Part shown: positions 53,227-62,291 of the stretch, one piece after another
Numbering within the stretch: position 1 is the stretch's first letter
Layout: every line of letters begins with the position of its first letter
Source of the DNA: Vicinamibacterales bacterium
Lineage (GTDB): Bacteria; Acidobacteriota; Vicinamibacteria; Vicinamibacterales; SCN-69-37
Length of the DNA: 64,000 nucleotides
Direction: 5' to 3'
NCBI GenBank assembly: GCA_030827135.1
Contig: JAURFE010000004.1
Span: 1 to 64,000, forward strand
Program-made: the position numbers and the translations under genes
Notes under the pieces: model-generated
The model's input: the letters and a program-made list of their open reading frames with translations, nothing else
Database searches by the model: none
Told to the model about the DNA's origin: nothing

Positions 53227-53696
53227 TACCGGCGTCTCCCGTCCGGTGGCGCCAGCACTTCCATGACGTTTCTGACGCCCCCGGCCTTCAACTCGTCCAT
53301 AACCTGAATGACGGCCTGATGGCGCAATTGGCCGTCTGCCCCGAGATACACGTCCTGCGACGCCCGGCCCTGCAACTCCATCCGAATCCGCTCGGCCAGC
53401 AGGCTCAGCCGCACCCGCTCACCATTCACGCGGACATACTGGTCCCGCGCAAAACTGAGGGGGATCGACACGTTGATGGGTTCTGCCGTCACCGGTTGGG
53501 CGCGTCTCGACTGCGCGAGTTGGACGCCGAACCCCTGCTGCATCATCGGGGCGCTCACCATAAAGATGATGAGCAGCACGAGCATCACGTCGACGAGCGG
53601 CACGACGTTGATTTCTGCGAGCGACGTCGACACACGCTGTCCGCGTCCCCGTCGTCCCCGGCCCGAGTTGTGCGAGACCTGTTCCACCTTCGGCAT
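53226..53696 (-). CDS. tolR: Biopolymer transport protein TolR/ExbD
   Basis: 156 residues. The single transmembrane helix carries the proton-relay aspartate (INVVPLVDVMLVLLIIFMV, Asp36), followed by a periplasmic domain (DQYVRVNGERV, DGQLRHQAVIQVMDEL). With TolQ it forms the proton-driven stator; it overlaps the TolA-like gene by one base. Confidence 0.93.
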   Translation of the reverse strand: MPKVEQVSHNSGRGRRGRGQRVSTSLAEINVVPLVDVMLVLLIIFMVSAPMMQQGFGVQLAQSRRAQPVTAEPINVSIPLSFARDQYVRVNGERVRLSLLAERIRMELQGRASQDVYLGADGQLRHQAVIQVMDELKAGGVRNVMEVLAPPDGRRR

Positions 53697-53711
53697 CGTG
53701 TCCTCCGGTGG

Positions 53712-54464
53712 TTACGTGAAGTTCCGCTCGGCGATGTTGAGGAACTCGAGCGAGAAGTCGTCCATGCCGCCGGCGAAGTGTTTCACCTGCCCGGTCAGGT
53801 CGTTGTAGTAATAGACCGCCGGAATCGCGGCGAACAACCCGGCTGCTGTGGCGATGAGCGCTTCCGCGATCCCCGGTGCCACAACAGCGAGACTCGATGA
53901 CCCGGTCTCGCCGATGCCCTGGAACGACGCCATGATGCCAACGACGGTGCCGAACAGGCCGATGTATGGCGTAATCGACGCCGTCGTCGCCAGGAAGCCG
54001 ATGCGCGACTCCAGCCGGCTCAGTTCAACGGTCGTGGCGCGCAGCAGGGCGCGGTCAAGGCCGTCGAGACTCTTGAGCATCGGCCGGGAGCCTTCGCCTG
54101 CCGCGCGCAGTTGGGCGTTCAGTTCGGCATAACCGGCCTGAAACAGGCCGACGAGCGGGCTCGCCGGCAGGCTCGCGCACACCGACTGGACTTCCGAGAA
54201 CTTGCTGCTCTTGCGGAAGATGTCGAGGAACGTCGCCGTCTGACGCTGCGCCTTCCTGAACTGCATCTGCTTGTGGACGATGATGCCCCACGAGACCGCA
54301 GAGAAGAGCAGGAGGACGATCAGGACGAGCCACGCCAGTGGGGAGGCGTCGGCAATCAGCGACACCAGATCGGTGCTGGAAGTGGAAGGGGGAACTGTAG
54401 CCAGATCCCCAGCGGGATCCTGAACCTGATAGGCCAGGATCAATGTGCCAAGCGTGCGCAACAA
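53712..54464 (-). CDS. tolQ: Biopolymer transport protein TolQ/ExbB
   Basis: 250 residues with three membrane helices (PLAWLVLIVLLLFSAVSWG; GFLATTASITPYIGLFGTVVGIM; SSSLAVVAPGIAEALIATAAGLFAAIPAVYYYN) and the characteristic TPYIGLFGTVVGIM stretch with conserved Thr/Pro residues. First gene of the Tol-Pal cluster, divergent from recN; the promoters must lie in the 102 bp between them. Confidence 0.94.
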   Translation of the reverse strand: MLRTLGTLILAYQVQDPAGDLATVPPSTSSTDLVSLIADASPLAWLVLIVLLLFSAVSWGIIVHKQMQFRKAQRQTATFLDIFRKSSKFSEVQSVCASLPASPLVGLFQAGYAELNAQLRAAGEGSRPMLKSLDGLDRALLRATTVELSRLESRIGFLATTASITPYIGLFGTVVGIMASFQGIGETGSSSLAVVAPGIAEALIATAAGLFAAIPAVYYYNDLTGQVKHFAGGMDDFSLEFLNIAERNFT

Positions 54465-54566
54465 GACCTCCGTCGTGCGATACGGATAGTGCGCCGCTGG
54501 GACAGCGCGATGTCGAAGAAGGTACCACGCAGGGTGGAGTGAGTCAAAGGTTTGCTACGATGCGGC

Positions 54567-56264
54567 ATGTTGCGTTTTCTCGCCATTCGCAACCTCGCGG
54601 TGATCGATCACCTCGAGATTGAACTGGCACCAGGCCTGACCGTGCTCACCGGAGAAACCGGCGCCGGCAAATCGATGCTAGTCGAAGCCATCGACCTGCT
54701 CACGGGCGGTCGCGCCAGCGCGGATCTGGTCCGCACCGGCGAAGACACCGCCACCATTCAAGCCATCTTCGACCATCAGGGCCATGAGCGTCTTGTCCGC
54801 CGCGAGATCTCCGCGCAGGGCCGGAGTCGCGCCTTCCTTGATGACGCGTTGGCCACCACCGCGGCCTTACGTGATTTCGGTCGCGGGCTGGTGGACCTGC
54901 ATGGGCAGCACGAGCATCAATCGTTGTTGGACCCGGCGGAGCATGCCGGGCTCGTCGATACGTACGCTGAACATCCGGCGGTCGTGGAGGCGGTGGCTGT
55001 CGCGTATGAGACATGGCGCGCGGCGGCGAGTGCCCTCGAGCGGACGCGGCTCAGTGCAAAGGAGAAGGCGGCCCGCATCGAATGGGTCACCTTTCAGCTG
55101 CAGGATCTCGATCGGCTTGCGCCCAGAGCGGGTGAAGACGAGGCGCTGCTGGCCGAGCGACAGGTGCTGGGGAATGCCGATCGGCTCACGCGCCTGACGA
55201 CTGAGGCCTTTGCCCTTTTGTATGAAGGGGAGTCCGCCGCGCTCGCCGCGTTGGGCGGCGTCTGGAAACGGGTGGCTGACCTTGCCGCCCTGGACGCCCG
55301 GTTCGCACCATATCTTGAGCAGCGAGATGAACTCCGGTCGCGGCTCGAGGACCTCGCCTTTATGCTGCGCGACTATACCCGTGACCTCGACGCATCGCCA
55401 GATCGGCTGCAGCAGGTCGAGGACCGCCTTGCCGCCCTTGAGCGCGTGAAGCACAAACACGGTCCCACCCTCGAGGACGTCGTCGCCAAACATGCCGCCC
55501 TGCGTACCGAACTCGACGCGCTACGGGCCAGCGACGAGACGGCGGCGATGCTCGAGCAGCAGGCGGATCGTGCGGCTGACCGTTTTCGGGCCACGGCCGG
55601 GATGCTTTCGACAGCACGGAGGGCTGCGGGGCAGCGGTTGGCAAAGGCTCTGGAGCAGTCGCTCGCCCAACTGGCCATGCCCAAGTCGCGGGTCGAAATA
55701 CGGGTCGAGTCCTTTCCGGACGATTCTGCCCACTGGTCTGCTGCGGGCTTTGATGCCCTCGAGTTCTACCTGTCGCCGAATCCAGGCGAGGATGTTCGGC
55801 CACTCGCCCGAATCGCGTCCGGAGGTGAACTCTCCCGGATCATGCTCGCGATCAAGACGCTGGCAACGCCCGATGAGGAAGGCCGGACTCTCGTGTTTGA
55901 CGAGGTGGACGCGGGCATCGGCGGGGCAGCAGCCGACGCCGTTGGCGCCAAACTCCAGGAACTCGGCCGCCGGTTTCAGGTGCTCTGCATCACGCACCTG
56001 CCGCAAATTGCCGCGCGGGGGGACAACCACCTCCACATTGCGAAGCAGGTCAAGGGGGGCCGGACGGTGACAACCGTCACCCGCCTGAAGGGAGGGGAGC
56101 GTGAGGCCGAACTCGCCCGGATGATCGCCGGCGACCACGTGTCAGCGCAGGTGTTGGCCTCCGCACGGGAGCTCCTGCAGTCCAGAAGCGAAAGCGAAGG
56201 CCGGGCAAAAGGCGAAAGCGAAAGGTCGGTCGGATCGAAAGCGAAAGGGAAGCGTGGCGCGTAA
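54567..56264 (+). CDS. recN: DNA repair protein RecN
   Basis: 565 residues from ATG 54567. SMC-like: P-loop GETGAGKS (29-36) in the N-terminal half, central coiled coil (about 160-380), signature ASGGELSRIMLA and Walker B LVFDEVDAGIGG in the C-terminal half. It aids double-strand-break repair. The last 25 codons are a purine-rich low-complexity tail (repeated GCGAAAG units) that overlaps miaB by 11 bp. TACGAT 6 nt before the start could be a -10 with a very short leader. Confidence 0.95.
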   Translation: MLRFLAIRNLAVIDHLEIELAPGLTVLTGETGAGKSMLVEAIDLLTGGRASADLVRTGEDTATIQAIFDHQGHERLVRREISAQGRSRAFLDDALATTAALRDFGRGLVDLHGQHEHQSLLDPAEHAGLVDTYAEHPAVVEAVAVAYETWRAAASALERTRLSAKEKAARIEWVTFQLQDLDRLAPRAGEDEALLAERQVLGNADRLTRLTTEAFALLYEGESAALAALGGVWKRVADLAALDARFAPYLEQRDELRSRLEDLAFMLRDYTRDLDASPDRLQQVEDRLAALERVKHKHGPTLEDVVAKHAALRTELDALRASDETAAMLEQQADRAADRFRATAGMLSTARRAAGQRLAKALEQSLAQLAMPKSRVEIRVESFPDDSAHWSAAGFDALEFYLSPNPGEDVRPLARIASGGELSRIMLAIKTLATPDEEGRTLVFDEVDAGIGGAAADAVGAKLQELGRRFQVLCITHLPQIAARGDNHLHIAKQVKGGRTVTTVTRLKGGEREAELARMIAGDHVSAQVLASARELLQSRSESEGRAKGESERSVGSKAKGKRGA

Positions 56265-57591
56265 GTATCTCGTTGAAACGTTCGGCTGCCAGATGAACTT
56301 CCACGACGGCGAGCGCATCTCGGGTCTGCTCGAATCCGAGGGCTACGAGCCGGCGGCGTCGGAGGCCGAAGCCGATCTGATGGTGCTCAACACCTGCTCG
56401 GTGCGCGAACGCGCGGAGGAGAAGCTGTATTCACGGCTCGGCGAGATTCGTCTCGCCGGCGCTGAACGTGGCCATCAGCCCCAAATCGCGGTGACCGGCT
56501 GTGTGGCGCAGCAGGAGGGGGACGCGCTGCTCAAGCGCAACCTCGCCATCGATGTCGTTGTCGGGACCCAGGCCATCCGGCAGTTGCCGTCGCTCCTCAC
56601 CGATGCGCGCGTCCGGCAGACCCCCCGTGTAGACATCAACCCCTACGAGGACGTCTCGTTTCCCCTCGGCGTGGCGAAGGCGTCGGATCCGACACGCGCC
56701 TGGGTCACGATTATTGAAGGATGCAACGAGTTCTGTTCGTTCTGCGTGGTGCCCTATACACGCGGGCACGAGCGTATGCGGCCGGTGGCCGACATTCTGG
56801 CGGAGGTGCAGCGTGCTGCCGACTCGGGACGCGTCGAAGTGCAGCTCCTCGGACAGATCGTCAATCATTATCAGGCGCCCGACGACCCAGGCTGCGACTT
56901 TCCCGAGCTGTTGCAGCGGGTCAGTCGCATCTCGGGCATACGGCGCATCCGGTTTGCCAGCCCCCATCCGCGCCACGCATCGGATCGGCTGATTGAGGTG
57001 ATGCAGTCCACGCCGAAGATTTGCCGGCACTTTCACCTGCCCGTCCAGTCTGGCTCGAACCGGGTGCTCAAGGAGATGCGGCGCCGTTACACGAGGGAGG
57101 AGTACCTGGCTCTGGTCGAACGGCTCCGTGTGGCCATGCCCGACATCTCGGTCTCCACCGACATCATCGTCGGATTTCCTGGCGAGACCGCCGACGACTT
57201 TGAGGCTACGCTGGACCTGGTGCGCCGGGTTGGGTTTTCGTTTATCTACTCGTTCAAGTATTCACCCAGGCCCAATACCCTTGCCGACAAACGGATGGCT
57301 GACGATGTGCAGGAGTCGGTGAAGACGAGCCGCATCATGGCTCTTCAGCAGTTGCAGGCGGGGATTCAAGTGTCTGTGTTCCGGGCGATGATCGGCCAGG
57401 CGGTGGAGGTGCTGGTCGAGGGACCGTCCAGGCGTCGTGACTGGGAAATGACGGGGAAGACCAGCGGGTGGGTCACGGTGAATTTCCCCGGCGCGGCGAC
57501 TCTGGTTGGTCAACTCGTGCAGGTTCGCCTGACTGCTGCGGCACCAAACAGTGTGCGCGGAGAACTTGTGGAGGCTGCGAGTGCTCATTGA
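56254..57591 (+). CDS. miaB: tRNA-2-methylthio-N6-dimethylallyladenosine synthase MiaB
   Basis: 445 residues from GTG 56254. Auxiliary [4Fe-4S] cysteines Cys12, Cys48 and Cys83, radical-SAM cysteines Cys157, Cys161 and Cys164 (GCNEFCSFC), and a C-terminal TRAM domain (about 375-440). It adds a methylthio group to i6A37 of tRNAs reading UNN codons. Confidence 0.96.
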   Translation: MARKYLVETFGCQMNFHDGERISGLLESEGYEPAASEAEADLMVLNTCSVRERAEEKLYSRLGEIRLAGAERGHQPQIAVTGCVAQQEGDALLKRNLAIDVVVGTQAIRQLPSLLTDARVRQTPRVDINPYEDVSFPLGVAKASDPTRAWVTIIEGCNEFCSFCVVPYTRGHERMRPVADILAEVQRAADSGRVEVQLLGQIVNHYQAPDDPGCDFPELLQRVSRISGIRRIRFASPHPRHASDRLIEVMQSTPKICRHFHLPVQSGSNRVLKEMRRRYTREEYLALVERLRVAMPDISVSTDIIVGFPGETADDFEATLDLVRRVGFSFIYSFKYSPRPNTLADKRMADDVQESVKTSRIMALQQLQAGIQVSVFRAMIGQAVEVLVEGPSRRRDWEMTGKTSGWVTVNFPGAATLVGQLVQVRLTAAAPNSVRGELVEAASAH

Positions 57592-58063
57592 AATGGCGAT
57601 CAAAGGATTGATGGTCGACCCGCTGACCAACCTGCCGATCATCATTCTTCGCGATGACACCAACGAGCGCGTGCTGCCCATCTGGGTCGGTCCGGTCGAG
57701 GCCAACGCGATTGCGCTCCAGGTGGAGAACGTGTCGACACCCCGGCCCATGACGCATGACCTGCTGCGGCATGTCATGGCGGAACTGGGAGGCCGGCTGA
57801 CCAGGGTGATCATCCACGACCTGAAGGACAGTACGTTCTACGCGTTTCTCGAGGTTGAGCGGGACGGCGAGCGCATCCTGATCGACGCCCGTCCGAGTGA
57901 TGCGCTGGCGTTATCGCTGCGCAGCAAGGTGCCGATCTTCGTCAACGTGAGTGTGTTTGAGCATGCGCGAGGCGCCGACGTGGCCCCTCAGCAGGTCGAT
58001 CAGGAGCGTTTGCAGCGCTGGCTGGAGAGTCTCGACCCAGACGATCTCGGCTACAAGATGTAG
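57581..58063 (+). CDS. Bifunctional nuclease (BFN/DUF151) domain protein
   Basis: 160 residues from GTG 57581, with GAGG in front; ATG 57593 is an alternative. The single BFN domain is recognisable (IKGLMVDPLTNLPIIILRD, LPIWVGPVEANAIAL, RPMTHDLLRHVMAELGG, DARPSDALALSLRSKVPIFV). The family was named after a plant nuclease; bacterial members are of unclear role. The C-terminal 25 residues (ERLQRWLESLDPDDLGY) resemble a UvrB/UvrC-type tail. Cotranscribed with miaB. Confidence 0.85.
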   Translation: MLIEMAIKGLMVDPLTNLPIIILRDDTNERVLPIWVGPVEANAIALQVENVSTPRPMTHDLLRHVMAELGGRLTRVIIHDLKDSTFYAFLEVERDGERILIDARPSDALALSLRSKVPIFVNVSVFEHARGADVAPQQVDQERLQRWLESLDPDDLGYKM

Positions 58064-58086
58064 TGGGTGTAGAATCCCTGCAGCCG

Positions 58087-58842
58087 ATGATCATTTCCAT
58101 CGCCAATCAAAAAGGTGGTGTCGGAAAGACGACAACCGCCATCAATCTCGCTGCAGCGTTTGCGCTCCGCGGTCGTCGCACCCTGCTCATTGACCTCGAC
58201 CCGCAGGCGAACAGCACCATGTCGTATGTCGACATGGCCATGGTCGAGCAGTCGGTCTACGATGCGATCACCGACAAGAACATCTCGTTCTCCGACATCA
58301 TCAAGACTTCATCCCAACCAAACCTCTGGGTGGCGCCATCGCGTATCGCTCTGGCCAAGCTGGAAGGAAAGTTGGTCGGGGAGCTGGACTCGCATTTCAA
58401 GCTCAAGGACAAACTGGCGGCGGTGATGAGCGACTTCGACGTAGTCGTGATTGACTGCCCGCCGGCCTTGGGGTTGCTCACGGTGAACGCGCTAGTGGCG
58501 TCCACGCACCTCCTTATCCCAATCCAGTCGTCCTACTTCGCGCTCGAGGGGACCGACGATTTGCTTGAGACGATCGAGAAGGTCCGCATGCGGGCGAATC
58601 CCGACCTCCGCATCCTCGGGGTCGTGATTACGATGCACGACAAACGGACCGCGCTCGCTCGGGATATTCGTGCGCAGATCGACAAGGTGTTTGGCAGCAA
58701 GGTCTTCAAGACCGTCATCACGAAGAGCGTGCGGCTCGAAGAGAGTCCCGCGTATAAGGAATCAATTTTCAAGTTTGCGCCGGACTCATCCGGCGCGACC
58801 GAGTATTACCGGCTCTGCGAGGAGGTCATGGATCGTGTCTAA
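58087..58842 (+). CDS. parA: Chromosome partitioning ATPase ParA
   Basis: 251 residues from ATG 58087. Deviant Walker A KGGVGKTT (9-16) with a signature lysine, Walker A' LLIDLDPQANST and Walker B VVIDCPPALG. It forms ATP-dependent DNA-bound dimers that move ParB-parS complexes. parB follows with an 8-bp overlap. Confidence 0.95.
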   Translation: MIISIANQKGGVGKTTTAINLAAAFALRGRRTLLIDLDPQANSTMSYVDMAMVEQSVYDAITDKNISFSDIIKTSSQPNLWVAPSRIALAKLEGKLVGELDSHFKLKDKLAAVMSDFDVVVIDCPPALGLLTVNALVASTHLLIPIQSSYFALEGTDDLLETIEKVRMRANPDLRILGVVITMHDKRTALARDIRAQIDKVFGSKVFKTVITKSVRLEESPAYKESIFKFAPDSSGATEYYRLCEEVMDRV

Positions 58843-59662
58843 ACGAGGATTGCCGTCAAGTCTGAAGATGCGCCACGACGAGCACTACGTCGACGCACTC
58901 ACCAATCCTGCCGGCGCGCCAATCGGTCGGATGATTCCGATCGACCAAATCGATCCAAATCCCGACCAGCCACGCCAGGTCATGGGCGACCTGTCTGAGC
59001 TCATGGCGTCGATTGCCGAGAAGGGGATTATCGAGCCGCTCATCGTTCGGCAGCGTGGTGGACGCTACCAGATCGTAGCCGGAGAACGCCGCTACCAGGC
59101 CTCAGTGCAGGTCGGTCTTCGTGAACTTCCTGTCGTCATTCGAGATGTCGACGACAACGAAATCATGGAAGTCGCGCTTGTTGAGAACATCCAACGGAAG
59201 GACCTGAGCCCATTTGAAGAGGCAGAGGCGCTCCAGGTTCTGGCTGAACGCTGCGGCTATACGCACGAAGATTTGGCTCGCCGCATGGGCAAGTCTCGCA
59301 CGGCTGTGACGGAGTCCCTGGCCCTGGCGCAGATGCCGGTTGAGGTCAGGAATTTGTGTCGGCTGGCCGACATTTCCTCTAAGTCTTTGCTTTTGCAGAT
59401 AGTTAGGCATCAGGACCCTCAGAAAATGATCGCCTTCATCGAGAAACTGACGCGGGACGGGTCTGGGGCGCCTGTCACGCGGGAGCAGGCTCGAAAGGTG
59501 GCGGCCAAGCCAAAGCCAGGACGGCCGAAGGCGTTCGTGTTTCAGTATCGGCCGCCGACAAAGACTTTTAACTTGAAGCTTCAGTTTAAGAAGTCCGAGG
59601 TCGACAAGAACGAAGTCATTACCGCGCTTGAGGGAATCATCGCGGAGCTCCGAAAGAACTGA
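58835..59662 (+). CDS. parB: Chromosome partitioning protein ParB
   Basis: 275 residues from GTG 58835 with GGAGG about 10 nt upstream. The CTP-binding N-terminal domain shows ERRYQA and VALVENIQRKDLSPFEEAEA, the HTH DLARRMGKSRTAVTESLAL, and a C-terminal dimerisation domain. No perfect parS site (TGTTTCACGTGAAACA-like) is visible inside the window. Confidence 0.94.
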   Translation: MSKRGLPSSLKMRHDEHYVDALTNPAGAPIGRMIPIDQIDPNPDQPRQVMGDLSELMASIAEKGIIEPLIVRQRGGRYQIVAGERRYQASVQVGLRELPVVIRDVDDNEIMEVALVENIQRKDLSPFEEAEALQVLAERCGYTHEDLARRMGKSRTAVTESLALAQMPVEVRNLCRLADISSKSLLLQIVRHQDPQKMIAFIEKLTRDGSGAPVTREQARKVAAKPKPGRPKAFVFQYRPPTKTFNLKLQFKKSEVDKNEVITALEGIIAELRKN

Positions 59663-59969
59663 ATCTGGCGTGCTTCGCGCCGCCAGGGTCAACTTCAGTC
59701 GGAACGTTGAGGGGTATCCGGGGCGCATCCGGCGCTGTGCATGCATATTGAATTTGCCTGTCGGAGTAGTTGTGTTCTGTGCGCGTTCTGCACCCAGGGC
59801 AAGCGGCGCCAGCGGCCCAACGCCGAGCCCTAAACAGCTCATTTACATGACATAACATTTATTATCAGACGTTGTGGAAATAGCTAAGCCAAGCCCCCTG
59901 TGGATAACTTGCGGGCGGCTCAAAGCCCCAACCCCCGTGATATCGTCAGATTCCTCAGATCCCCTCTGA
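59663..59969. other. Intergenic region with an AT-rich stretch and a DnaA box
   Basis: 307 bp between parB and the LptF-LptG gene. 59899-59907 is a perfect DnaA box (TTATCCACA on the minus strand), a weaker one (TGTGGAAAT) lies near 59873, and between 59846 and 59870 the sequence is clearly AT-rich (CATAACATTTATTATC). It must also hold the promoter of the lpt gene; none is certain. One good box is too few to call an origin. Confidence 0.4.
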
Positions 59970-62291
59970 ATGCGCACCCTTGACCGATACCTGATTCGTG
60001 AAACCCTCGGGCCCTTTGCACTGGGCCTGGTCCTGTTCACGTTTCTCATCGCAATTCAGCCCATGCTCAGCACGGCCGAACTGCTGGTCTCCAAAGGCAC
60101 GGCGATGCCGACCGTTGGCTACCTCCTCCTGACGCTGTTGCCGCACGCGCTCGGCCTCACAATTCCGATGGCGTTTCTGGCCGCGACCGTGATGGCCCTC
60201 GGCCGGTTGTCCGGCGACCGAGAGGCCGTCGCATTGTTGGCTTGCGGTGTCAGCCCCCTCCGGATCCTCAGGCCTGTCCTCGGCCTGGCCGCCGTGGCCG
60301 CCGCCGCCACCTTTTATGTCCTCGTCTGGCTCATGCCGCAGGCCAACCAGACCTTCACCGCCGCCTTGTTCGACCTGACAAAGAAGATGGCCGCCGACGA
60401 CGTCAAGACCCGGATGTTCTACGAGGGCTTCACGGGCAAGGTCATCCTGGTCTCGGACCGGACGCCCACCGGGCAGTGGAAGGATGTGCTGCTGGCCGAC
60501 ACCACGCAGCCCGGCCGGCCGGCGGTCCAACTGGCGGATGCCGGCCAGCTCGTAATCGACGAAGACCAGCGACTCGTGAACATCGTCCTCGATCGGGTCT
60601 CCGGCTATCAGCCCATCCCGAGCACCGGCGAGTACCAGCTCCAGCGCTCCGGTCGCGAGATCACCCAAATCGACCCGAACGTGGTGTTCGGCGCCGCCCT
60701 CGGCCAGTCACGCGATCTGAACGCCATGTCGCTGGCGGAACTCGACGAGGCGGCCGCGCTGAAGGTCGCCAGCGGCCTGTCACCCCACAACGAAATCATG
60801 TGGAAACAGCAGCGGTTCTCGTTTCCCGTGGCGTCGCTGGTCTTTGCGCTGATCGGACTGGCCCTTGGGCTCCACACCCGCAAAGAGGGCAAGATGGCCG
60901 GATTTGCGATCGGGATCGCCGTCATCCTGGCGTATTACGGCGTGATGGCCGTGTTCGAAGGCCGTGCCAAGGCCGGGCAATTTCCCGCAGTCTGGGCCCG
61001 GTGGATGCCGAACATCGTCCTGGGTCTTGTCGGCGCAGCGCTGCTCTGGATGAAGATGCGTGGCACGGGCCGCGGGGTCGAACTGCGTCTGCCCGCCGCG
61101 ATCCGCGCGTGGTGGCCAGGCACGCGCACGCCCGCCGGCTCGCCATCCGGCGCTGTCAACAGCCCTGCCCCCGTGGTGCTCGTGATCCGGCTGCCCCACA
61201 TCACCGTCTGGCGCCCGCAACTGATGGACCTCTACGTGGGCGGCCGCTACCTCCGCACGATCGCCCTCGCCTTTTTTGGCCTCCTCTCCCTTTACTACAT
61301 CGTTGAGTTCATCGAGATGTCGGAGAAGGTGCAGAAGGGCAACGCGACGCTCGGGATGGTCGCTGAATACTTCTATTACGCGACTCCGACCTTCGTGTAT
61401 TTCGTGGTGCCGCTGTCCACGCTCGTCGCGGTGTTGACGACGTTTGGCGGGTTGACCAGGACCAATGAGCTCACGGTGCTTCGTGCCTGCGGCGTGAGTC
61501 TGTACCGGACGGCGCTGCCGCTGTTGCTGCTGGCCGTGGTGTGGAGCGGCATCCTCTTTGTGCTTGAGGACCGTGTGCTGGCGCACTCCCAGCGCAAGGC
61601 GGAAGTCCTGAAGGATGTGATCCGCGACCGGCCACCCAAGAACTTCAACCTGGCGAACCGCAGCTGGCTCATCGGCCGGCAGGGATCGATTTATCACTAT
61701 GCGGTGTACGACGCGCGGCATCAGACGCTGTATCAGTTGTCGGCGTTCGAGACGGCGAAGGCACCTTTCCGGCTGCTGAGTCACACCTGGGCCGCGCAGG
61801 TGGTCTTTCAGGAGGGCGAGTGGCTGGCTACGGATGGCTGGGTGCAGACGTTCGCCCCGGATGGGACGGCGCGGCGCGAGACGTTTGCGACACGCGTCCT
61901 GGCGCTCGACGCGCCCGACGACTTCGGCACCGAACAGGTTGAGGCCTCATTCATGAACTACGGTGAACTGAGCGATTACATCGACCGTCTCGGCGAGAGT
62001 GGCTTCAGCATCGCCGAGCACCAGGTGGAACTGCACCGGAAGCTCGCGTTCCCGTTTGTCACATTGGTGATGACGCTGCTCGCCGTGCCGTTCGGCGTGA
62101 CCACCGGGCGTCGCGGGGCGCTCTACGGCATCGGCCTGGCACTCACGCTCGCGGTGTCGTACCTGGTGATCTCGCACATCTTTATTGCGTTCGGGAATGC
62201 CGCGTTGTTGCCGCCCGCGTTGTCGGCGTGGGCGACCAACATGTGCTTCGCCGCCGGCGCCCTCGTGATGGTCTTTACCGTTCGGACGTGA
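59970..62291 (+). CDS. lptF/lptG: LptF-LptG fused LPS export permease
   Basis: 773 residues. The N-terminal half (about 1-370) is a complete LptF/YjgP-type permease (LDRYLIRETLGPFALGLVLF, periplasmic beta-jellyroll, C-terminal helices), a linker of about 45 residues follows (rich in Pro/Arg), and the second half (about 415-773) repeats the same plan (LMDLYVGGRYLRTIALAFFG, then a second jellyroll and three helices). LptF and LptG are usually two genes; a single chain would form the whole heterodimeric channel with two LptB copies. The 3' end overlaps the convergent PHP gene by 17 bp. Confidence 0.93.
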   Translation: MRTLDRYLIRETLGPFALGLVLFTFLIAIQPMLSTAELLVSKGTAMPTVGYLLLTLLPHALGLTIPMAFLAATVMALGRLSGDREAVALLACGVSPLRILRPVLGLAAVAAAATFYVLVWLMPQANQTFTAALFDLTKKMAADDVKTRMFYEGFTGKVILVSDRTPTGQWKDVLLADTTQPGRPAVQLADAGQLVIDEDQRLVNIVLDRVSGYQPIPSTGEYQLQRSGREITQIDPNVVFGAALGQSRDLNAMSLAELDEAAALKVASGLSPHNEIMWKQQRFSFPVASLVFALIGLALGLHTRKEGKMAGFAIGIAVILAYYGVMAVFEGRAKAGQFPAVWARWMPNIVLGLVGAALLWMKMRGTGRGVELRLPAAIRAWWPGTRTPAGSPSGAVNSPAPVVLVIRLPHITVWRPQLMDLYVGGRYLRTIALAFFGLLSLYYIVEFIEMSEKVQKGNATLGMVAEYFYYATPTFVYFVVPLSTLVAVLTTFGGLTRTNELTVLRACGVSLYRTALPLLLLAVVWSGILFVLEDRVLAHSQRKAEVLKDVIRDRPPKNFNLANRSWLIGRQGSIYHYAVYDARHQTLYQLSAFETAKAPFRLLSHTWAAQVVFQEGEWLATDGWVQTFAPDGTARRETFATRVLALDAPDDFGTEQVEASFMNYGELSDYIDRLGESGFSIAEHQVELHRKLAFPFVTLVMTLLAVPFGVTTGRRGALYGIGLALTLAVSYLVISHIFIAFGNAALLPPALSAWATNMCFAAGALVMVFTVRT

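Noticed and set aside
54465-54566. LexA (SOS) box in front of recN
   Set aside because: No CTGT-N8-ACAG or other recognised LexA site can be seen; the LexA motif of this phylum may differ, but I cannot support a call.
59899-59907. Definite oriC call
   Set aside because: Only one perfect DnaA box and one weak one are present, and dnaA, dnaN and mnmG are not nearby; kept as a low-confidence observation only.
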